Shown here: positions 19,370-28,920 of the stretch, one piece after another
Position numbering within the stretch: position 1 is the first letter of the stretch
How the letters are laid out: each line of letters starts with the position of its first letter
Assembly: GCA_016705335.1 (NCBI GenBank)
Contig: JADIYN010000018.1
Span: forward strand, 1 to 64,000
DNA: 64,000 nucleotides
Direction: 5' to 3'
DNA from: Draconibacterium sp.
GTDB lineage: Bacteria; Bacteroidota; Bacteroidia; Bacteroidales; Prolixibacteraceae
Position numbers and translations under genes: made by a program
Notes under the pieces: generated by a model
What the model was told of the DNA's origin: nothing
Seen by the model: the letters and a program-made list of their open reading frames with translations, nothing else
Databases searched by the model: none

Positions 19370-22366
19370 TTATTTAATGTTGCTAAATTTTATTTTTAGA
19401 TTGTCGACCTGAAAATTCACTTTGCTTTTATTCCAGAAATAAATTTTGATAATATCGCCTTGTTGTATTTCAGGTTTGATTTGCATTTCAAAAACCGCTC
19501 TGTTCCATTTGTCGGGGAATTTGGCGAATTTACTTAAATCCAATGTCTTGTAAATTTGCATTTTCCCGTCACGATCGGTGGTAAATACAAGTAACACTTC
19601 AGTCAAATTATTTTCAATAAAAAAATCAGTTAAAATCGTGATTTTAGATTTCTCCAATAAATCAACTTCCGCGGGAAATTCTACAGAAATCCCGAATTCA
19701 TTTGTTTCGGTATAAAAATAGGTATGATTTCCGCTCAGTGAATCAACTTTTAAACGTGCAGAATTTTGGGTCCATTCGGGCGAACCATCAGGTTCAAAAT
19801 TCCTGATTATCTGGTACGATTGTTCTTCTGCTCCATTTTCAACAAGAATAATTCCAGAGTTATTTTTCTTTTCAAATTCAATTGTTGTTGGATAAAATGA
19901 ATAGATCAGTTCAAATAATTCATCACCAACAATCCCGCCCTGCCATGCAAAAGCGAAGTATTTACTTTCTGAATCCTTCAAAAAATCACTTAATTCAGAA
20001 ACATTTGTTTTTTCGTTGATAAAACAAACAGCATCAACATTAACCGAATTTATTAATTCTTCCTGTTTTGTACTCAGCAGGATGCGAATATCATTTTTGT
20101 ATTCGGTTTTCCAGTTCCCAAGTTTTTCGGTGATTTTCGGGGTCAGTCCCAATTTATTTTTGTTGTATAAAAATCTGTTTATTCCGCTGAATAAAACAAA
20201 TATTGAAACTAAAGAAACAAGAATAATAATTACCTGTTTTTTCTTTTTTGGGTGGTCGGCAACAAAATATTTTATTGAGAATACAATCAACAAAAGGAAA
20301 ATAAAAGTTGTAAAACAAAAAGTATAAATAATTGCCCTGTTGTGATATTCAAAACGCACAATGTGTTTGCCCGAAGGAACAAGAACAGACATGTGAGTAA
20401 AATTGCATTTTAACAAATCTTTTTCTATCCCGTCAATATAAACCTTCCATCCTGTGTAGTAATTTTGTTGATATATAAGCAGTTGCGGAAATTCCGTGCT
20501 GGTTTTTATTTCAATTTTGGTTGGTGAGAATTTATTAATCTCTAGTGAATCCTTTTGTGATGAACGCAAATTGTACGCTTTTAAACTATTAAAATCTTCA
20601 GTTTCAAGAAAAACGGTATTGGATTCAAAATTGCTGATTGACGAGTTTTCTCTAATGTTATCAGAAAAATAAACTGCCGGTTCTTTTTTTATGGCTTCCA
20701 GCAAATCAGGGTGGTTGTCTGAAAGGAACATATATCCATCCATTTTAAATGAAACTAACCCGTCAAAAGTGATTTTCTTGGGAAAAACATTGTTGTTCAT
20801 CCATGTAAATTCGTTGGCGGCATTTCTGTCGGCATTTTCTCCAATCGCATTCAGTTCAGGAATTGGAAATCCTTTTGGCGACGATTTTAAGTATTCATAA
20901 AATTTAACAGGATTGGCTTTGCTGAGGACTGTGTAATGTGCACTTAATTGTGTTGCAGTTATTCCATCTGCAATAAATAAAATAAGCAAAGCAGTTGTGT
21001 AATTTTTTGCATCTTTTAATTTTAAGGTGAGCAAAACAAAAATCAGCAAAAATGCAATTTGAATAACTCCCTGTAAAATAATATTATCGAAACGGGTGGC
21101 GGCAAATAGTTCGTCAGCGAAATTTGTAGCCTGTTTGAAATAAACAAATTGTTCGATTTGCCCGCTCGTCCAACCGACCAAAATTACTATCAAAATTATT
21201 ATTGAACCTGAAATCAGTAATAACCGTTTTCTGTCAGAAATGTTAAAATCGCTATCTTTAATATTCACTCCTGTAAATGCCAAAAAGCAAAAAATGGTAA
21301 AAGCCCTGAATATTCCCGGATATTGGAACCTGTCCATTAACGGGGCATAATTAAAAAGGAATTCTCTCAAATAAAAGCGATCGCCAAAAGATGCAAGCAA
21401 AGAAAAATGCCAAAAAAAAAGTATTAAATAAGACTCTTTGCTGGCAGCCTTTTTGGTTAAAACGAATAGGAAAAATACAAAACTGATTATACCAAAGTAT
21501 CCATTTGAAAATGATTGATCGGTTTGAAAATATTTAGGATCGTTACCTACGGCCAAAGGAGTAAAAAACGACAGAATTGATTTTACCGAAAACGGATGTT
21601 TTTGTGCCAATTCAATGGGAAGCCCGTTAAAACGGTTCAAAAATGGCAAAAGCTGAAAATAAGCCAAAATTAATGTTGCACTAAAAGCAATTACAACAAA
21701 CGATAAAACTGAATGATACAAGAATAACTTTTTCAGATAGCGTTTATTCAACCTGTTTATAACCAAATGCCAGATAAAAATAGTTAACATAAGGTAGGCT
21801 GAAATAACTGTTAATGCAGGATAACTGCAATAAATCATCACGAACAATGCAATTGATAATTTCACAAAGTTTTGTCGATTCAATTCCCTGATGAATATGT
21901 AATAACTGGTCATCAAAAAAGGGATTAACGCGTACCCGCAGACAAACGCCACATGTTGCGCATTTCCAATAACAAAGCCAGATAACATGTAAGCTACAGA
22001 CAATCCAATCGAAATTTTATAATCTGAATTAAACTGTTTTAAAAAGTAAAAGAACGACACACCGGCAACAAAAATATAAGCCAGAAAAACGAATTGCAGG
22101 GAAATATTTGAGTAGCCGAACATATTTCCAATTATCCAAAACTCAGGATTAAAAACCGAAACCAAATCAGCATAAATAGGTGTACCATAAAGTAAATAGG
22201 GATTCCAAATCGGAAACTGATTGTTTAATATTGATTCGGAAAAAAAATAGCGGGAAGGAAGAAAGGCATCCACAAAATCCCATTTTATCCCGTTTTGCAA
22301 AAAAACTAATTGCCAAAATGCTATGACTATTACCAGGAATAAAAGTATATATCCGCCTTTTTTCAT
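19370..22366 (-). CDS. YfhO-type multi-spanning membrane protein
   Basis: The protein has about 998 residues when started at the second ATG (22366), which places the first membrane helix (GGYILLFLVIVIAFW) correctly. The first 480 residues hold about 12 membrane segments, including a loop with PSRYFFSESILNNQFPIWNP near the start. An extracytoplasmic domain follows (residues 500-680), then two more membrane helices and a long beta-rich C-terminal region. This fits the YfhO/GT-C-like family, thought to add sugars to lipoteichoic acid or other surface polymers in Firmicutes. In Bacteroidota the substrate is unknown. The extra C-terminal domain (about 250 residues, ending in a jelly-roll-like fold) is longer than in typical YfhO. 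Confidence 0.7.
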   Translation of the reverse strand: MKKGGYILLFLVIVIAFWQLVFLQNGIKWDFVDAFLPSRYFFSESILNNQFPIWNPYLLYGTPIYADLVSVFNPEFWIIGNMFGYSNISLQFVFLAYIFVAGVSFFYFLKQFNSDYKISIGLSVAYMLSGFVIGNAQHVAFVCGYALIPFLMTSYYIFIRELNRQNFVKLSIALFVMIYCSYPALTVISAYLMLTIFIWHLVINRLNKRYLKKLFLYHSVLSFVVIAFSATLILAYFQLLPFLNRFNGLPIELAQKHPFSVKSILSFFTPLAVGNDPKYFQTDQSFSNGYFGIISFVFFLFVLTKKAASKESYLILFFWHFSLLASFGDRFYLREFLFNYAPLMDRFQYPGIFRAFTIFCFLAFTGVNIKDSDFNISDRKRLLLISGSIIILIVILVGWTSGQIEQFVYFKQATNFADELFAATRFDNIILQGVIQIAFLLIFVLLTLKLKDAKNYTTALLILFIADGITATQLSAHYTVLSKANPVKFYEYLKSSPKGFPIPELNAIGENADRNAANEFTWMNNNVFPKKITFDGLVSFKMDGYMFLSDNHPDLLEAIKKEPAVYFSDNIRENSSISNFESNTVFLETEDFNSLKAYNLRSSQKDSLEINKFSPTKIEIKTSTEFPQLLIYQQNYYTGWKVYIDGIEKDLLKCNFTHMSVLVPSGKHIVRFEYHNRAIIYTFCFTTFIFLLLIVFSIKYFVADHPKKKKQVIIILVSLVSIFVLFSGINRFLYNKNKLGLTPKITEKLGNWKTEYKNDIRILLSTKQEELINSVNVDAVCFINEKTNVSELSDFLKDSESKYFAFAWQGGIVGDELFELIYSFYPTTIEFEKKNNSGIILVENGAEEQSYQIIRNFEPDGSPEWTQNSARLKVDSLSGNHTYFYTETNEFGISVEFPAEVDLLEKSKITILTDFFIENNLTEVLLVFTTDRDGKMQIYKTLDLSKFAKFPDKWNRAVFEMQIKPEIQQGDIIKIYFWNKSKVNFQVDNLKIKFSNIK

Positions 22367-22499
22367 AAAGTTACAGCACATTGAATTCTACCAAAAATTT
22401 TATCTGATTTCAAATTCATGATTTCCGGTAAAAATAGTGAAAAAGAGTTGGGTTTTGCTTTGAAAGTTTCAAACTTTGTAGAATATACACTTAACAAAA

Positions 22500-23195
22500 A
22501 TGATTTCAAAAATAATAACAGAACTGGAGTTTGTAGCCGACCCCGTGCGCAGGGAAACTTCAAAAACGATGTTTCCAACTGCTATGAAATATTTAGGAGT
22601 TCGGGCACCTGAACTTAGAATTTTACTTAAAAACTGGTGGATTGAAATAAAAACATGGCCCCCGGAAAAACTGATTGAATTTGCAAAACAACTTATCGGA
22701 ACCGAAATTTTTGAATGCAACCAGGTTGCTTTCGAGTTGCTTTGGATGAATAAAATCGCACTCCGTTTGATTCGTTTAGCCGATTTGGAAGTATTGGGTA
22801 AAAACATGGATAACTGGGCAACAACAGATACTTTTTCGGTTATGGTTTCGGGCTGGGTATGGCGCGAAAATCAAATTTCTGATTCGGACGTGCTGAATTG
22901 GCTGAACTCAAATAACCGCTGGTGGAGAAGGGCTGCAGTGGTTTCGACAGTACCGTTAAACCTTCGGGCAAGAGGTGGCAAAGGTGATGTAAAACGCACA
23001 CTCATGATTTGTGAAAAAGTCGTCACCGATCGCGATGATATGATTGTAAAAGCACTTTCGTGGGCATTGCGCGAACTTTCAAAAAGCGATAAAACAGCCG
23101 TTGAAAATTTTATGGAAAAATACGACGAACAACTGGCAGGCAGGGTTCGAAGAGAAGTTTATACGAAGTTAGAGACAGGGAGAAAGAATGGGTAA
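22500..23195 (+). CDS. AlkD-like DNA alkylation repair protein
   Basis: The 231-residue all-helical protein resembles the AlkD family of HEAT-repeat DNA glycosylases, which excise N3- and N7-alkylated bases. Typical stretches are YLGVRAPELRILLKNWW near the start, ALRLIRLADLEVLGKNMDNW in the middle and NRWWRRAAVVSTVPLN followed by DDMIVKALSWALREL at the end. The NRWWRRAA and ALSWALRE elements match the conserved DNA-contacting region of the family. It is monocistronic and convergent with the ArsR gene (9-base gap). Confidence 0.8.
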   Translation: MISKIITELEFVADPVRRETSKTMFPTAMKYLGVRAPELRILLKNWWIEIKTWPPEKLIEFAKQLIGTEIFECNQVAFELLWMNKIALRLIRLADLEVLGKNMDNWATTDTFSVMVSGWVWRENQISDSDVLNWLNSNNRWWRRAAVVSTVPLNLRARGGKGDVKRTLMICEKVVTDRDDMIVKALSWALRELSKSDKTAVENFMEKYDEQLAGRVRREVYTKLETGRKNG

Positions 23196-23204
23196 CACGA
23201 ACGT

Positions 23205-23507
23205 CTATTCGCAGGTACAACTGTGCAGGCTGTCCACAATCTGACTTAGAATTTCATATTTCAAAAAATAGAATGTATTCTTTCCATCACGCCTGGCACA
23301 AAGCACTCCTTTATCCTTCAAAATACCCAAATGATGCGAGGTTGTTGATTGTTCGATACCCAGTAATTCGTGGATTTCCGTAACTGTTAATTTTTTGCCG
23401 CCTTCAAGGTGCTTAAGAATTGCAATTCGCATTGGATGAGCCATTGCTCTGAGCATGTTTGCCGCAATTTCAAGCCTTTCAATATCTAACTCCTTGATTT
23501 TTAACAT
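23205..23507 (-). CDS. ArsR family winged-helix regulator
   Basis: The 100-residue protein is a compact ArsR/SmtB repressor: MAHPMRIAILKHLEGGKKLT (helices 1-2), TEIHELLGIEQSTTSHHLGI (helix-turn-helix) and the wing LCARRDGKNTFYFLKYE. It ends in HSCTCE, and the two Cys residues could bind metal or act as a redox switch. The classical ELCVCDL arsenic motif in helix 3 is absent, so the signal is unknown. The gene is divergent from the polyprenyl synthase gene, with a palindrome at 23564-23580 between them. Confidence 0.88.
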   Translation of the reverse strand: MLKIKELDIERLEIAANMLRAMAHPMRIAILKHLEGGKKLTVTEIHELLGIEQSTTSHHLGILKDKGVLCARRDGKNTFYFLKYEILSQIVDSLHSCTCE

Positions 23508-23563
23508 TTTTTAAAATTTTTATAAATGCAAATATATAAATATTTAAGATTAATGCATAAGCG

Positions 23564-23580
23564 AATTTCAATTTGAAATT
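23564..23580. promoter_or_regulatory. perfect 17-bp palindrome between the ArsR and polyprenyl synthase genes
   Basis: AATTTCAA-T-TTGAAATT sits 57 bases upstream of the ArsR start and 111 bases upstream of the synthase start. It is a plausible autoregulatory operator for a dimeric ArsR protein. The assignment is inference from position and symmetry. Confidence 0.4.
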
Positions 23581-23690
23581 AATTTGAATAAGCCATGAGT
23601 TTTATGCTTTTTTTAGTGATTTTATGGCGTTTTTCATCAAAAATTATCCTATGTTCGTTTTTAAATTATAAAACACGGTATTTCAGCTAA

Positions 23691-24665
23691 ATGACAACGA
23701 TAGAAAAAATTAAAGCACCGATTGAGCAGGAACTCAAAGAATTTGAACCCTATTTTAAAAAATCGTTGCAAAGTGATATCCCTCTTCTGGCAACCATTTT
23801 AAATTTTTTATACCGAACAAAAGGGAAGCAACTCAGGCCTATTTTTGTTTTTCTTTCGGCTAAATTGCATGGCGAAACCAACGAATTCTCAAAGTTGGCT
23901 GCCTGCTCGGTTGAACTTTTGCACACTGCTACTTTAGTACATGACGATGTGGTTGACGAATCGTATGAGCGACGCGGAACTTTTTCTGTTAAAGCACTTT
24001 GGCGCAATAAACTGGCCGTTTTGGTTGGCGATTATATTCTTGCAAAGGGTTTAATTCTTCAGCTCGAAAACAAAAAATACAACTTTCTACACCTTATTTC
24101 GCGAGCCGTGCAGGATATGAGCGAAGGTGAGATTCTGCAAATTAAAAAAAGCAGGAAACTTGATATAAATGATGAAACCTATTTCGAAATTATCAGAAAA
24201 AAAACTGCATCACTTATCGCAACAAGTATGGCAATTGGCGCCGCATCGGCAACTGAAGATGAAGAAATAGTTGAAAAAATGTACCGGATTGGACAAGATG
24301 TTGGAATTGCTTTTCAGATTAAAGACGATATTTTTGATTATCAGGCCAAAGGAATTCTTGGAAAACCTACCGGAAACGATATTAAAGAGAAGAAAATCAC
24401 ACTCCCGCTTTTATATGTCCTGAACAATTCAAAATCATCGGAACGAAAACGAATTCTCGGTTTAATTAAACGAAAAAATAAAAATGCTGAGGTTGTTAAA
24501 GAACTGATTCAAATGGTTACCGAAAAGGGTGGGCTTGAATACGCCGAACAAAAAATGAATGAATTCAAGGAAAAAGCCATCGCCGGTTTAATGGAATTTG
24601 ACGACTGCCAGGCACGAAAATCATTGATTGAATTAACTGAATATATTACAACAAGAAAGAATTAG
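23691..24665 (+). CDS. polyprenyl synthetase (octaprenyl/farnesyl-type diphosphate synthase)
   Basis: The 324-residue protein is a trans-prenyltransferase. The first aspartate-rich motif is LVHDDVVDESYERRG (about residues 80-95), the second KDDIFDYQAKGILGKPTGND (about 214-233), with GKQLRPIFVFLSAKL near the start. Such enzymes extend farnesyl diphosphate with isopentenyl diphosphate to make the side chain of menaquinone. In Bacteroidota this gene is usually the long-chain (octaprenyl/solanesyl) synthase; chain length is not readable with confidence. Motifs and length are complete. Confidence 0.9.
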   Translation: MTTIEKIKAPIEQELKEFEPYFKKSLQSDIPLLATILNFLYRTKGKQLRPIFVFLSAKLHGETNEFSKLAACSVELLHTATLVHDDVVDESYERRGTFSVKALWRNKLAVLVGDYILAKGLILQLENKKYNFLHLISRAVQDMSEGEILQIKKSRKLDINDETYFEIIRKKTASLIATSMAIGAASATEDEEIVEKMYRIGQDVGIAFQIKDDIFDYQAKGILGKPTGNDIKEKKITLPLLYVLNNSKSSERKRILGLIKRKNKNAEVVKELIQMVTEKGGLEYAEQKMNEFKEKAIAGLMEFDDCQARKSLIELTEYITTRKN

Positions 24666-24728
24666 AAACTCCCTCCCTGACACTTCCAACATAAGAAAAT
24701 ACGAAATAAGAAAACTTCGGAATTAAGT

Positions 24729-25955
24729 CTAAAAGAAATAAAAAAGCAGCATTCCAATAACACCTGATATTGGAATCAAATACACAACATTCACCTTAAA
24801 TTTTATTGCTGAAACCAAAACTGCGACAAAAATGAAAATTGAAATCCAGTGAATTTCAATTCCTTTTCCAATTGTAAATGCAGCGGAAAAAATCATCCCG
24901 ATAACGGCTGGTCGTAAGCCTTTGAAAATGGCCGAGATTGTTTTTGAATTCTTAATTCGATCTAAAAAATGCGAACAAAAAATCATTAAAAATGCAGGTG
25001 GAAAAAATATGGCCAGGGTTGCAGCAACGGCTCCGGTTAATCCGGCAACTTTGTAACCGATAAAAGTGGCCGATATAAAAATAGGCCCCGGTGTAATTTG
25101 TCCCATCGCAATGGCATCGGCAAATTCTTTTGTGGTTAGCCAGTTTAAACCGTTTACCACAATTTCCTGAATAGCGGGAATTATTACATAACCGCCGCCA
25201 AACAAGGTTAAACTCATTCCCGAGAAAGTAAAAGAAATATCTTTTATCAAGGAAGCCTTACTTTCATATTCGCCTCCAAAAATGTTAGGCAAAAACCACA
25301 CAAACAGAATGATAGCTCCAATTACAACTACACCGGCAACTATTTTTTTTGTGCTGAATTCCGATTTTGATTTTTTTGTTTCGGGTGCGGCTTTAATTGT
25401 TTTTCGGTAAAACAAATAGCCTGAAATTCCACCAATCGCCATAATAATTGCAGTGGTATAAAACGAATGAAAAAAAATGAGCCCCAATCCTGAAAAAATA
25501 AGGATAACAATTTGAGGGTAATCTTTTATATTTTTTTGGGTCATATTAACTGCAACACTAATAATAATTGCAGCCACAGCAGGCAAAACTCCCTTGAAAA
25601 AATTTGTAAATGCCGGTAGTTGACCATAAATAAAATAAACATAAGTAAGCGCCAGAATAAGAAAAAAGGAAGGTAAAATAATGGCAATCATACTTACAAG
25701 TGCACCTTTCAACCCACGTAAAAAGTAACCTAAATACGATACAACCATAAATGCAAGCGGTCCCGGTAAAACCGAGGCTAACGAAATGCTGTCGAGAATT
25801 ACTTCGTCGGAAACTTTTTTATCTTTTTCAACCAATTGTTTTTGAACCACTGAAACAAGCGCCATAAATCCGCCCCACGAAATTGCTCCAATTTTGAGGA
25901 AGGTAAAAAACAGGTATCGTAATGAAGTATGTTGTTCCTTTTCAATCTTATTCAT
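24729..25955 (-). CDS. chrA: chromate transporter, two-domain form
   Basis: The 408-residue membrane protein holds two homologous CHR halves. The first has LKIGAISWGGFMALVSVVQK and LASVLPGPLAFMVVSYLGYF. The second has LFGGGYVIIPAIQEIVV and AIAMGQITPGPIFISATFIG. These glycine- and proline-rich motifs mark the CHR family, which exports chromate or, in some members, other oxyanions such as sulfate. Its start overlaps the stop of the class II aldolase gene by four bases (ATGA), so it is translated from the same operon. No chromate reductase gene is near, so the true substrate is open. Confidence 0.85.
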   Translation of the reverse strand: MNKIEKEQHTSLRYLFFTFLKIGAISWGGFMALVSVVQKQLVEKDKKVSDEVILDSISLASVLPGPLAFMVVSYLGYFLRGLKGALVSMIAIILPSFFLILALTYVYFIYGQLPAFTNFFKGVLPAVAAIIISVAVNMTQKNIKDYPQIVILIFSGLGLIFFHSFYTTAIIMAIGGISGYLFYRKTIKAAPETKKSKSEFSTKKIVAGVVVIGAIILFVWFLPNIFGGEYESKASLIKDISFTFSGMSLTLFGGGYVIIPAIQEIVVNGLNWLTTKEFADAIAMGQITPGPIFISATFIGYKVAGLTGAVAATLAIFFPPAFLMIFCSHFLDRIKNSKTISAIFKGLRPAVIGMIFSAAFTIGKGIEIHWISIFIFVAVLVSAIKFKVNVVYLIPISGVIGMLLFYFF

Positions 25956-26566
25956 CTTCCTTCAAGAAACGATTTATAATGTTTCAAAATTATTCCACCT
26001 GCCTCATCAAGCGTATTTCCCCAGATAATTATGCCCTCTTCATGTCCTCCCATAACAAGAAAATTTTCTTTATGCGAATCTGTTTTCTGAATAACCTGCT
26101 GTATTTCCCATGCCATTTCCGGAGAACCGTATGATACCTCAGTTGAAGTTGCAGGTTTTGAATTGATGTATTTATCCCACATTCCTTTATGGTGGACATG
26201 AATAACTGCGCCGGTTTGCGGAAGGGTTTCATAAATAGCAGCATGACTTAATGATTCGGCTGAGGCATTTATCATTCCGGTGCATTGCAGGCTGTTTTGC
26301 TTATACGACCATGAGTTCACCAATGCGAAATGTTTTTCTTCAAGTACAGAAAACCTGCCAGTTGCAGTACCTGAAATATAAAAACCGCCTTCAGCACAGC
26401 GAGCCGAAATATTCCCATAACCAATACTTTCAGAATTAATTCCGATTAAACCCAATTCATACATTTTTTGCCTCCATTTTAATAATGACTCAAATGTTTG
26501 AAGTGGGATGCTGATGTTCTTTTCTATCCGCTTACAGTTGAATTTTATAAATCCATCCTCGTTCAT
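25952..26566 (-). CDS. class II aldolase/adducin family protein
   Basis: The 204-residue protein has the class II aldolase fold: IGYGNISARCAEGGFYISGT near residue 50, the metal-binding pair AVIHVHHKGMWDKYI (about 122-136) and a late His in VMGGHEEGIIIWG (about 172-184). Relatives are fuculose- or ribulose-phosphate aldolases and epimerases, and many are of unknown specificity. Overlap of four bases with genes on both sides (M1 peptidase before, chromate transporter after) shows a tight operon. The catalytic tyrosine typical of fuculose aldolase is not evident, so I give no substrate. Confidence 0.8.
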   Translation of the reverse strand: MNEDGFIKFNCKRIEKNISIPLQTFESLLKWRQKMYELGLIGINSESIGYGNISARCAEGGFYISGTATGRFSVLEEKHFALVNSWSYKQNSLQCTGMINASAESLSHAAIYETLPQTGAVIHVHHKGMWDKYINSKPATSTEVSYGSPEMAWEIQQVIQKTDSHKENFLVMGGHEEGIIIWGNTLDEAGGIILKHYKSFLEGR

Positions 26567-28803
26567 TTTGTTATTTTAAAATATACGCGTTCAGTAACTT
26601 CCGGCCAATAATTGTTTTTTGTATTAATGTCAGCCGTTTCCAAAAACGGATCCAAAGTAATGTTTTTTATTTCCTTTTTAAATTTGAATATTTTGCTTAC
26701 TTCTTTTTGATTAAGCAACCATATTTCTGCCGGAATGCGTTGGATTTCCTTTGATCCGTCTTCAAATTCAAACTGAATTATAATCGGCATAATCATTCCA
26801 CCCAGGGCTTTAAAAGTGATTTCGTAATATTTTTGTCCGTTTTCCAACAATGCAAGTTCATCGGCAGTTAATTTCCGGCGCAAATCAGTAATTCGTTCGA
26901 TCTCGTCTTCATTCAACAAAGGCATCGGCCGGTTATATTTATCTTTTAGCGATTCATCCTTATCAATTGCTGATATATTTTCTTTGCTGTCTATTGTTTT
27001 TGCAATATGTTCGGGTGTTTTCCCTTTTTGATTCAGAGCAATTTTTTCGGCTTGTTTAATATCAAAAACCGGCTCATAAACTGTTACATTTTCAATGGCA
27101 ATATCCACGTGTTCGGTAGTGAAAAACCAACCGCGCCATAACCAATCGAGGTCAGTTCCAGATGCATCGTTCATTATGCGAAAAAAGTCGGCAGGTTGCG
27201 GGTGTTTGAACTTCCAGGTCTGGGCGTATTCTTTAAAAGCCTGGTCGAAAAGTTCGCGCCCTAAAATGGTTTCGCGCAAAATTGTCAGGCCAACAGCAGG
27301 TTTGCGGTAACTTGTCATTGCCAATTGTAAAAGTGCATCAGCATTTGTCATTATCGGAACCAAAGTGCTTTTATCGTCATCCATGTAACCAATCATTTCA
27401 TCCGGACGTCCGGACCATTGCCAATCCGGATCCCAGTCGCGTTCAGCAATTCCCTGTAAAAAAATATTGAACCCTTCATCCATCCAACCCCATTCGCGTT
27501 CATCAACATTAACAATCATCGGAAAATAATTGTGCCCAACTTCGTGGTGTACAACACCGATTACGCCTCTTTTCTGGTTGGCGCTGTATGATTTGTCGGC
27601 ATTTGGTTGCCCGTCATTAAAACAAATCATTGGGTATTCCATTCCCGATAAACCCTGAAAGTTGATTGAATTTGCTGTTGGATATGGAAAATCGAAAGTG
27701 TGTTCAGAATATATTTTTAAAGTGTGGGCAATGGATTTTGTCGAATATTGCTCCCACAACGGATTTGCCTCTTTTGGGTAAAATGACATTGCCAAAACAT
27801 TATTTTCAGGGAATTTTACCGACATGGCATCCCAAATAAACTTGCGGGAACTGGCGAAAGCAAAATCCCTCACATTTTCAGCTTCGAAATGCCAGGTTTT
27901 GTTTTCTTTCAAGCGACCTTTTTCATTCTCAGTAGCTTCTTTTTCAGTAATTATTAAAACAGGTTTATCTGAATTCCGGGCCAGTTCCAACCGCTTTTGT
28001 TGGGTTGAAGTCAAAACTTCTTTTTCGTTTTTCAATACTCCCGTTGCAGCAACAATGTGGTCAGCCGGCACATTAATTTTTACATTGAAATTTCCAAACT
28101 CAAGGGCAAACTCTGCTCCAATGAACTGTTTGATTTGCCAACCTAAATCGTTAAAAACACACAACCGCGGATAAAATTGAGCAATTGCGAATACTTCACC
28201 ACTCCCGTTTTCTTCCTTATTAAAACCTGAACGACCCCACAATTCTTTAATATTATTGAGTTTATAATTCCATTTCATTGTCATTGTAGTTGTTGCACCT
28301 GAATTCAAACCTTTCCGCAAAATCACTTTCATGATCGCGTGGTTTTTAACCGTTTGCAAATCATTACCATTTGCATCTTTTATCCATTCAATTTTAAAAC
28401 CACCGTCAAAATCGGTGTTCATCTGTTTTAAGGTTGCCATTCTCATGGTTTCCGCCATTTTACCGGTTTCGATTTTACTGCCAAAAGAATTGTGTTCCCG
28501 AATATTCTGATCGAGCTGGAACCACAAATAATTCAGGGTTTCCGGGGAATTATTGTGGTAAGTAATTGTAGCTTCTCCCGAAACTGATTTTGCGTTTTCA
28601 TCCAAAACAATATCCATATCATAATCAACCTGCTGTTGAAAATAATCAGGGCCGGGATGACCAGATGCCAGCCTGTAACTGTTTGGTGTTGGCAACTCTT
28701 CAACCATCTGCCTGAAAATATTTTGGTTTGTGTGCAGTTGTGCAAAAAGGTTTTCTCCACATAAAATCAAAAGGATTAGTATGGATACCGATATTTTTTT
28801 CAT
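26563..28803 (-). CDS. M1 family metallopeptidase
   Basis: The 746-residue protein has a signal peptide (ISVSILILLILCGENLFAQ), an N-terminal beta domain of the aminopeptidase N type and the zinc site HHEVGHNYFPMIVNVDEREW, with the third ligand in WMDEGFNIFLQG. It is complete. The usual GxMEN substrate loop appears as LSGMEYPMICFND. Secreted M1 enzymes of Bacteroidota digest peptides in the periplasm or at the surface. It is the first gene of the overlapping operon that continues with the aldolase and chromate transporter. Confidence 0.9.
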   Translation of the reverse strand: MKKISVSILILLILCGENLFAQLHTNQNIFRQMVEELPTPNSYRLASGHPGPDYFQQQVDYDMDIVLDENAKSVSGEATITYHNNSPETLNYLWFQLDQNIREHNSFGSKIETGKMAETMRMATLKQMNTDFDGGFKIEWIKDANGNDLQTVKNHAIMKVILRKGLNSGATTTMTMKWNYKLNNIKELWGRSGFNKEENGSGEVFAIAQFYPRLCVFNDLGWQIKQFIGAEFALEFGNFNVKINVPADHIVAATGVLKNEKEVLTSTQQKRLELARNSDKPVLIITEKEATENEKGRLKENKTWHFEAENVRDFAFASSRKFIWDAMSVKFPENNVLAMSFYPKEANPLWEQYSTKSIAHTLKIYSEHTFDFPYPTANSINFQGLSGMEYPMICFNDGQPNADKSYSANQKRGVIGVVHHEVGHNYFPMIVNVDEREWGWMDEGFNIFLQGIAERDWDPDWQWSGRPDEMIGYMDDDKSTLVPIMTNADALLQLAMTSYRKPAVGLTILRETILGRELFDQAFKEYAQTWKFKHPQPADFFRIMNDASGTDLDWLWRGWFFTTEHVDIAIENVTVYEPVFDIKQAEKIALNQKGKTPEHIAKTIDSKENISAIDKDESLKDKYNRPMPLLNEDEIERITDLRRKLTADELALLENGQKYYEITFKALGGMIMPIIIQFEFEDGSKEIQRIPAEIWLLNQKEVSKIFKFKKEIKNITLDPFLETADINTKNNYWPEVTERVYFKITK

Positions 28804-28833
28804 TGGAATATTCTTTATTTCTTAATCTATCTT

Positions 28834-28914
28834 TTGACGTTGACAGGAGCTTTGCACGCTGTCAAGTCATCTGCATTTTTATACTGACAGCGTCCAAAGA
28901 CCTGTCAGCGTTAA
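28834..28914. repeat. long imperfect inverted repeat (about 30-bp arms) between the glycosidase and M1 genes
   Basis: The left arm 28834-28864 and right arm 28885-28914 pair over about 30 positions with two single-base differences and a short unpaired stretch; shared blocks include TGACAGG, CTTTG and ACGCTGTCA. The loop is about 20 bases. It starts seven bases past the restored glycosidase stop (28921-28923). It may act as a terminator or be a dispersed intergenic palindrome. Confidence 0.7.
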
Positions 28915-28920
28915 AAAGTC

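Noticed and set aside
22367..22381. Upstream ATG as start of the YfhO-type protein
   Set aside because: It adds five residues (MCCNF) before a better signal-anchor start MKKGG.
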